Source: Candidatus Aminicenantota bacterium
Lineage (GTDB): Bacteria; Acidobacteriota; Aminicenantia; Aminicenantales; UBA8522
Assembly: GCA_003524335.1 (NCBI GenBank)
Contig: DQHV01000121.1
Coordinates: 1,835 to 21,144 of the forward strand
DNA length: 19,310 bases
Direction of reading: 5' to 3'
In this document: positions 14,788 to 19,310 of the stretch, piece after piece
How the letters are laid out: every line of letters begins with the position of its first letter
How positions within the stretch are numbered: the first letter of the stretch is position 1
Position numbers and translations under genes: made by a program
Notes under the pieces: generated by a model
Database searches by the model: none
What the model was told of the DNA's origin: nothing
What the model saw: the letters and a program-made list of their open reading frames with translations, nothing else

Positions 14788-15858
14788 ATGAAAGGCTTGA
14801 TCCTCAGCGGCGGCAAGGGAACACGGCTCCGACCCCTGACCTTCACCCAGGCCAAGCAGTTGGTCCCGGTGGCCAACAAACCCGTGCTTTTCTACGGGAT
14901 CGAGGCCCTCGTAGGCGCAGGCATTCGGGACATCGGCATCATCGTCGGCGATACCAAGGCCGAGATCCGGGAAGCAGTGGGAGACGGGAGGCGTTGGGGG
15001 GACGATGTCCGGGTTTCCTATATCGACCAGCCCGAGCCTCTCGGATTGGCCCACGCCGTCCTGATCGCCGAGGAATTCCTGGCCGGAGAGCCGTTCGTCA
15101 TGTACCTCGGCGACAACATCCTGAAGAGCGGGATCGTTTCCTTGGTCGACAGTTTCAGAAAGAGGAAGCCCAACGCCCTGATCCTCCTGACTCCCGTTCC
15201 CAATCCCCGGATGTTCGGGGTGGCCGAGCTCGAGAACGGGAAGGTCGTGCGGCTGGTGGAGAAGCCCCAGGAGCCGAAGAGCAACCTGGCCCTGGTCGGC
15301 GTCTACATGTTCGATTCCCACATTTTCGAGGCGGCCAAGGCGATCAAGCCCTCCCGGCGGAACGAGCTCGAGATCACCGACGCCATCCAGTTTCTCGTCG
15401 ACAGCGGCTATGAGGTCCAGCCCCACCTCGTCTCGGGGTGGTGGAAAGACACCGGGAAGATCGAGGACATTCTCGAGGCCAACCGGCTCATCCTCGAGAC
15501 CATCAGCGGGGCGGTTTTGGGAGCGGTCGACGACGCCTCGCGGATCAGCGGCGAGGTGATTATCGAGAAGGGCGTCTCGGTGCGGTCGAGCACCATCCGC
15601 GGCCCGGCCATCATCGGCGCCGGGACCGAGATCGCCGATTCCTACATCGGCCCGTTCACCTCCATCCAGAAGAACTGCCGGATCATCCAAACCGAGATCG
15701 AGCACAGCATTGTCCTCGAGGGCAGCGAGATCGTTGATGTCGGGAGCCGGATCGACGAAAGCTTGATCGGCCGCGAAGTGCGCATCTACAAATGCCCGCC
15801 CAAACCCCTGGCCTACCGGTTCATGGTCGGGGACAAGAGCGAGATCGGGTTGAAATAA
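14788..15858 (+). CDS. rmlA: Glucose-1-phosphate thymidylyltransferase, long (beta-helix) form
   Basis: This enzyme makes dTDP-glucose from dTTP and glucose-1-phosphate, the entry to dTDP-deoxysugars. It has 356 residues, the long RmlA subtype found in archaea and some bacteria, against about 290 for classical RmlA. The N-terminal nucleotidyltransferase carries SGGKGTRLRPLT (7-18), QAKQLVPVANKP (21-32) and YLGDN (106-110, metal-binding Asp109). After about residue 245 a left-handed beta-helix tail with repeated I-G-x-G-type turns is seen. It starts 1 base after the lptD stop, which links surface sugar supply to LPS export. Specificity for dTTP is inferred from the neighbouring rmlB and rmlC. 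Confidence 0.9.
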   Translation: MKGLILSGGKGTRLRPLTFTQAKQLVPVANKPVLFYGIEALVGAGIRDIGIIVGDTKAEIREAVGDGRRWGDDVRVSYIDQPEPLGLAHAVLIAEEFLAGEPFVMYLGDNILKSGIVSLVDSFRKRKPNALILLTPVPNPRMFGVAELENGKVVRLVEKPQEPKSNLALVGVYMFDSHIFEAAKAIKPSRRNELEITDAIQFLVDSGYEVQPHLVSGWWKDTGKIEDILEANRLILETISGAVLGAVDDASRISGEVIIEKGVSVRSSTIRGPAIIGAGTEIADSYIGPFTSIQKNCRIIQTEIEHSIVLEGSEIVDVGSRIDESLIGREVRIYKCPPKPLAYRFMVGDKSEIGLK

Positions 15859-15868
15859 GGAGACCGGC

Positions 15869-16324
15869 ATGATCGACGGCCTGAAGATAATAAAACTGCG
15901 TGTCATCCCCGACGACCGCGGACGGCTCATGGAGATCCTCCGCCGGGACGACGGGCTCTTCCAGAAGTTCGGCCAGGTGTACATGACGACCACCTATCCC
16001 GGTGTCGTGAAAGCCTGGCACAAGCACGAAAAGCAAACCGATAACATCGCCTGTGTCGCCGGGATGATCAAGATGGCCCTCTATGACGGCCGTCCCGGCT
16101 CGCCGACGCAAAAGGAGGTCAACGAGTTCCATCTCGGCGTCCATAACCCGGTGCTCGTCCAAGTGCCGGCGGGAATCTACCACGGCTGGATGGGGATGAG
16201 CCTGGAGGAAGCGATCATTATCAATATCCCGACGGAGCCCTATAACCGGGAACAGCCCGACGAACAGCGCCTCGACCCCCATAACAACGACATCCCTTAT
16301 GTCTGGAAGAGAAAAGACGGGTAG
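15869..16324 (+). CDS. rmlC: RmlC-like dTDP-4-dehydrorhamnose 3,5-epimerase family protein (short form)
   Basis: This cupin-fold sugar epimerase would act on dTDP-4-keto-6-deoxyglucose made by RmlB. It has 151 residues, against about 180 for classical RmlC. His51 (KAWHKHEKQ), His105 (GIYHGW), Tyr125 (PTEPY) and Asp136 (RLDP) align with the expected catalytic positions, but a conserved lysine of classical RmlC (in QGKLV) has no clear equivalent. The short form is common in archaea and diverse bacteria, often annotated only as RmlC-related, so a different regiospecificity (for example C3 only) is possible. ATG 15869 has AAGGAG about 7 bases upstream. It lies 10 bases after rmlA. Confidence 0.8.
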   Translation: MIDGLKIIKLRVIPDDRGRLMEILRRDDGLFQKFGQVYMTTTYPGVVKAWHKHEKQTDNIACVAGMIKMALYDGRPGSPTQKEVNEFHLGVHNPVLVQVPAGIYHGWMGMSLEEAIIINIPTEPYNREQPDEQRLDPHNNDIPYVWKRKDG

Positions 16325-16368
16325 GTCAGTCCGGCAGACTGTCATTGCCAACCAAGCGAAAAAATCCC

Positions 16369-17418
16369 ATGGGAAAAACCGGGTCTGACGAAAGACGGAT
16401 CGACGGCAAGGCGCTTCTCATCACCGGGGGGGCCGGGTTCATCGGCAGCAACTTCATCCATTACCTTCTCCGGAAATATCCGGGAGTCCGCCTCATCAAC
16501 CTGGATCAGCTGACTTATGCGGGGAACCTCGACAACCTCAAGGACGTGGAGGACGACGCACGCTACGAGTTCGTCCGCGGCGACATCCGGGACCGTGATG
16601 TCGTCCGAGAAATTCTGGCGCGGGTACAGGGCGTCGTCCATTTCGCCGCCGAGACACACGTCGACCGCTCCATCTTGGATGCCGGCGAGTTCGTCCTGAC
16701 CGATGTGTACGGGACCTTCGTCCTCCTCGATTCTTTGAAGGCTGCGCCCCAGGTCGAGTTCTTCCTCCACGTCTCCACGGATGAGGTCTACGGCAGCCGC
16801 GAGGAGGGATTTTTCAAAGAAGACGATTCGTTCTATCCGTCATCGCCCTACTCCGCCAGCAAGGCGGGGGCGGATCGTCTCGCCTATGCCTACCACGTCA
16901 CCTACGGCCTTCCGGTCATCATCCTCCGGCCGAGCAACAACTTCGGGCCTTATCAGTACCCCGAGAAGTTCATCCCGCTGTTTGCCACGCATGCTATCGA
17001 AGGCCAGCCCCTTCCCCTTTACGGCAAAGGGACCAACGTTCGCGACTGGCTCCATGTCGAGGACTGCTGCCGGGCGGTGGAAATCCTGATGGGCCGGGGC
17101 AAAATCGGAGAGGCCTACAATATCGGCGCCGGAAACGAGGTCCGCAACATCGACGTGGCGGAGAAAATCTGCGACCTGCTGGACAAACCCCGCAGCCTGA
17201 TCAGGTTTGTGCCCGACCGCCTCGGCCACGACCGCCGCTATGCCCTCGATTGCACCAAGGTCCATGCCCTCGGCTGGAAGCCCGAGGCAAAGTTCGATCA
17301 GGCGCTTACTTCCACCGTCCGCTGGTATCGTGATCACGAGGCCTGGTGGCGCAAAATCAAAGACCGCAGCCGCGACTTCCAGTCCTTTTACGACGCCAAC
17401 TACGGCCAAAAAAAATAA
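16369..17418 (+). CDS. rmlB: dTDP-glucose 4,6-dehydratase
   Basis: RmlB converts dTDP-glucose to dTDP-4-keto-6-deoxyglucose using bound NAD+. It is an extended short-chain dehydrogenase of 349 residues, a normal length. It has the NAD motif GGAGFIGS (20-27), AGNLDNL (51-57), FAAETHVDRS (92-101), HVSTDEVYG (134-142, with the Thr-Asp-Glu dehydratase triad) and YSASK (Tyr161, Lys165). GPYQYPEKFIPLF and NVRDWLHVEDCC are further family signatures. The start is uncertain: ATG 16369 is chosen, while a TTG at 16345 would add 8 residues; neither has a clear ribosome binding site. It lies 44 bases after rmlC. No rmlD is seen in the window. Confidence 0.94.
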   Translation: MGKTGSDERRIDGKALLITGGAGFIGSNFIHYLLRKYPGVRLINLDQLTYAGNLDNLKDVEDDARYEFVRGDIRDRDVVREILARVQGVVHFAAETHVDRSILDAGEFVLTDVYGTFVLLDSLKAAPQVEFFLHVSTDEVYGSREEGFFKEDDSFYPSSPYSASKAGADRLAYAYHVTYGLPVIILRPSNNFGPYQYPEKFIPLFATHAIEGQPLPLYGKGTNVRDWLHVEDCCRAVEILMGRGKIGEAYNIGAGNEVRNIDVAEKICDLLDKPRSLIRFVPDRLGHDRRYALDCTKVHALGWKPEAKFDQALTSTVRWYRDHEAWWRKIKDRSRDFQSFYDANYGQKK

Positions 17419-17434
17419 TATCGCTGGAGGACGA

Positions 17435-18391
17435 ATGAGAGTTTTGATCACCGGAATCACCGGCTTTGCCGGGAGCCACTTGGCCGAATACATCCTCGCC
17501 CGGCACCCCGATGTCGAGGTCTTTGGGATCGTCCGCTGGCGGAGCCGGATGGAGAACATTCTGTCCATCCAGGATAAGATCGAGCTCTGCGAGGCGGACC
17601 TCAAGGACATGGTCTCGCTCCAGGGCTGCCTGGCCCATGTCAAGCCGGACCGTATTTTCCATCTGGCCGCTCAGAGTTTTGTCCCGACCTCCTGGAAATG
17701 TCCGGCCGAGACCTTCGCCATCAACGCCACCGGAGAGATCAACCTGTTCGAGGCCCTCCTCAGCCTCAAGCAGTCTCCCCTCATCCAGGTGGCCGGCTCG
17801 AGCGAGGAGTACGGCCGGGTCTTTCCCGATGAGATCCCGATGAAAGAGACCAACCCGCTCCGCCCCCTGAGCCCGTACGCGGTGAGCAAGGTGGCCCAGG
17901 ACCTCCTGGGCTATCAGTACTTCCAGAGCTACGGTCTTCCCGTCATCCGGACCAGGGGATTCAACCACACCGGACCGAGGCGGGGAGAAGTCTTTGTTAC
18001 CTCCTCCTTTGCCAAGCAGATCGTGGAGATCGAGAAGGGCAAGAAAGAGCCGGTCATCCATGTCGGCAACCTCGACGCCCAGCGAGATTTCAACGACGTC
18101 CGCGACATCGTCGAGGCCTACTGGCTAAGCCTGGAGAAAGGGGAACGCGGCGAGGTTTATAACATCGGCTCGGGCGTCGCCCGCCCCATCCGTGAGGTCC
18201 TGGATATCCTCCTCTCGTTAAGCCAAGCCAAAGTGCGGGTGGAGGTTGATCCGAAAAGGCTCCGGCCCTCGGATGTCCCCATCCTCCTCGCCGACTCCTC
18301 CAAGTTCATCGGCCGAACCGGTTGGGAGCCGCGCATTCCGTTCCGGCAAACGCTTCGTGACCTGCTTGACTATTGGCGCGATCGAATTTGA
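17435..18391 (+). CDS. gmd: GDP-mannose 4,6-dehydratase-like extended SDR
   Basis: This is an NAD(P)-dependent nucleotide-sugar dehydratase/epimerase family enzyme of 318 residues. ITGITGFAGSHLAE is the dinucleotide motif, GSSEEYG (121-127) supplies the Ser-Glu-type residues, and Tyr148/Lys152 form the YxxxK pair. FNHTGPRRGEVFVTSSFAKQ (177-194 region) keeps the PRRGE.FVT element seen in GDP-mannose 4,6-dehydratases, which oxidise GDP-mannose to GDP-4-keto-6-deoxymannose. The following VGNLDAQRDFNDVRD is shared with both dehydratases and RMD-type reductases, so an RMD role is a real alternative. ATG 17435 has GGAGG about 6 bases upstream. It lies 16 bases after rmlB and 4 before its paralogue. 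Confidence 0.75.
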   Translation: MRVLITGITGFAGSHLAEYILARHPDVEVFGIVRWRSRMENILSIQDKIELCEADLKDMVSLQGCLAHVKPDRIFHLAAQSFVPTSWKCPAETFAINATGEINLFEALLSLKQSPLIQVAGSSEEYGRVFPDEIPMKETNPLRPLSPYAVSKVAQDLLGYQYFQSYGLPVIRTRGFNHTGPRRGEVFVTSSFAKQIVEIEKGKKEPVIHVGNLDAQRDFNDVRDIVEAYWLSLEKGERGEVYNIGSGVARPIREVLDILLSLSQAKVRVEVDPKRLRPSDVPILLADSSKFIGRTGWEPRIPFRQTLRDLLDYWRDRI

Positions 18392-18395
18392 AACG

Positions 18396-19310
18396 ATGAT
18401 CAAGAGGCGGGTTTTCATCACCGGCGCCAGCGGATTCGCCGGGCGGCACCTGATGGCCTCACTCCCCTCCTTAGAGAACATCATCTATGGCACTGCCTAT
18501 CCTCAACCTCCCCATCCGGAGGAGAAGAACATCCTCCACCTCGACCTGCGCTCCGAACGGGACGTCTTCGAGGCCGTCAAACAGGCCCAGCCGCAGTGGG
18601 TCTTTCATCTGGCGGCCGTCTCCAACGTCCGGACCTCCTGGGCGAGGAAAAGGGAAACGCTGGAAACGAACGTAATGGGGACTTTCCATCTCTTCGAAGC
18701 CCTCAAGAAGTTTGCGCCGGGGGCCCGGGTTCTCTTTGTCAGTTCGTCCGACATCTACGGTTTCTTTCCCGGGAGCAAGGGGACTGCGACAAAGGTCTTC
18801 GCCGAGGCCGACCCTTTCCACTTGGCCAGCCCTTATGCCCTGAGCAAGTTTCAGGGCGAGCTCATGGCCGGGTTTTACAGCCGCTGGGAAAGCCTGGACA
18901 TCGTCATCGTCCGGCCTTTCCCCCACACCGGCCCGGGACAGAGCAACGATTTCGTCTGCTCGGACTGGGCGCGGCAGGTCATCCAGATCGAGCGCGGCAG
19001 CCAGGAACCGGTTATCCGGGTGGGCAACCTAGAAGCCCAGAGGGACTACACGGATGTCCGGGACACCGTCCGCGCCTACATCCTGCTTGCGCAGAAAGGG
19101 AGGAGGGGGGAGGTCTATAACGTCTGCAGCGGCCGTGGGGTCGCCCTGCGCGAGATCTTGGAGACCCTCCTTTTGACAGCCGCTAAGAACGTGCGAGTCG
19201 AGCAGGATCCGGAAAAACTGAGGAAGGTGGACATCCCCTGTCTTGTCGGCGACAACCGCAAGATCATAGCGGAGACGGGCTGGGGGCCGCAGGTACCGCT
19301 CCAGACGACG
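18396..19310 (+). CDS. rmd: RMD-like GDP-4-dehydro-6-deoxy-D-mannose reductase (3' end beyond the window)
   Basis: An open frame of 305 codons runs without a stop to the window edge, so the gene is cut there. FITGASGFAGRHLM is the NAD(P)-binding start, and Tyr147/Lys151 (YALSK) form the catalytic pair. The centre reads SSSDIYG (116-122), lacking the Glu used by dehydratases (GSSEEYG in the upstream gene), which fits a reductase. FPHTGPGQSNDFV, VGNLEAQRDYTDVRD and VYNVCSG resemble the GDP-6-deoxy-lyxo-hexulose reductase (RMD) of GDP-D-rhamnose synthesis. ATG 18396 follows the previous stop by 4 bases, with no strong ribosome binding site, so coupling is likely. An epimerase/reductase of GDP-fucose type or an RmlD-like role cannot be excluded. 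Confidence 0.75.
   Translation, partial: MIKRRVFITGASGFAGRHLMASLPSLENIIYGTAYPQPPHPEEKNILHLDLRSERDVFEAVKQAQPQWVFHLAAVSNVRTSWARKRETLETNVMGTFHLFEALKKFAPGARVLFVSSSDIYGFFPGSKGTATKVFAEADPFHLASPYALSKFQGELMAGFYSRWESLDIVIVRPFPHTGPGQSNDFVCSDWARQVIQIERGSQEPVIRVGNLEAQRDYTDVRDTVRAYILLAQKGRRGEVYNVCSGRGVALREILETLLLTAAKNVRVEQDPEKLRKVDIPCLVGDNRKIIAETGWGPQVPLQTT

Noticed and set aside
14764..15993. Long minus-strand open frame (about 409 codons) opposite rmlA
   Set aside because: It mirrors the codons of a well-supported + strand gene in GC-rich DNA, has no recognisable motif, and its composition (many Asp, Gly, Pro, Val) is typical of antisense shadows.
16327..16341. Hairpin CAGTC-CGGCA-GACTG between rmlC and rmlB as a terminator
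   Set aside because: The 5-bp stem has no T tract after it, and the flanking genes look like one operon.
1..19310. CRISPR array, tRNA/rRNA, integrase, transposase or toxin-antitoxin module
   Set aside because: I saw no regularly spaced repeats, no RNA-gene signatures and no protein motifs for these on either strand.

Overview
The window is a dense, GC-rich bacterial chromosome segment. Every stretch without a gene is shorter than 300 bases, and the longest is about 209 bases. The organism is a diderm (LPS-type) bacterium, because an outer-membrane LptD, an LpxD and a nucleotide-sugar cluster are all present. The gene mix includes an FO-only atp cluster split from F1, an xseB-ispA-dxs-tlyA-nadK run and a cytosolic papain-like protease. 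This would fit an Acidobacteriota/Aminicenantes- or deltaproteobacteria-like lineage, but that placement is an inference and cannot be proved here. I saw no tRNA, rRNA, CRISPR array, transposase, integrase or prophage gene.

Left block (+ strand, 1-4639): the end of xseB, then ispA, dxs, tlyA and nadK, tightly packed and partly overlapping. This is an isoprenoid-precursor and housekeeping operon that makes DXP and farnesyl diphosphate, a predicted rRNA methyltransferase and NADP. A short intergenic region (4640-4780) then carries a decayed repeat and a near-consensus promoter. Next come glgA, trxA and trxB (4781-7507): a divergent glycogen-synthase-like GT5 protein translationally linked to a thioredoxin/thioredoxin-reductase pair. 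A 209-base convergent gap follows, holding a cloverleaf-like inverted-repeat element and a probable terminator.

Middle block (- strand, read right to left, 12406-7717): a papain-family peptidase with its own promoter, then a separate operon atpZ-atpI-atpB-atpE-yihY-lpxD. It encodes membrane (FO) parts of an ATP synthase, a YihY/BrkB membrane protein and a lipid A acyltransferase. The c subunit carries the residues associated with Na+ binding.

Right block (+ strand, 12510-19310): lptD, rmlA, rmlC, rmlB, a GDP-mannose 4,6-dehydratase-like gene and a GDP-4-keto-6-deoxymannose reductase-like gene that runs off the edge. Together they would supply activated 6-deoxy sugars (dTDP-L-rhamnose precursors and probably GDP-D-rhamnose) for surface polysaccharide, next to the LPS export porin.

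Nothing here is an obviously unknown defence or mobile system. The features most worth following up are the Na+ signature in AtpE, the altered active-site motifs in GlgA, the cloverleaf repeat with its decayed second copy, the WCVPC thioredoxin and the paired dTDP/GDP deoxysugar pathways.
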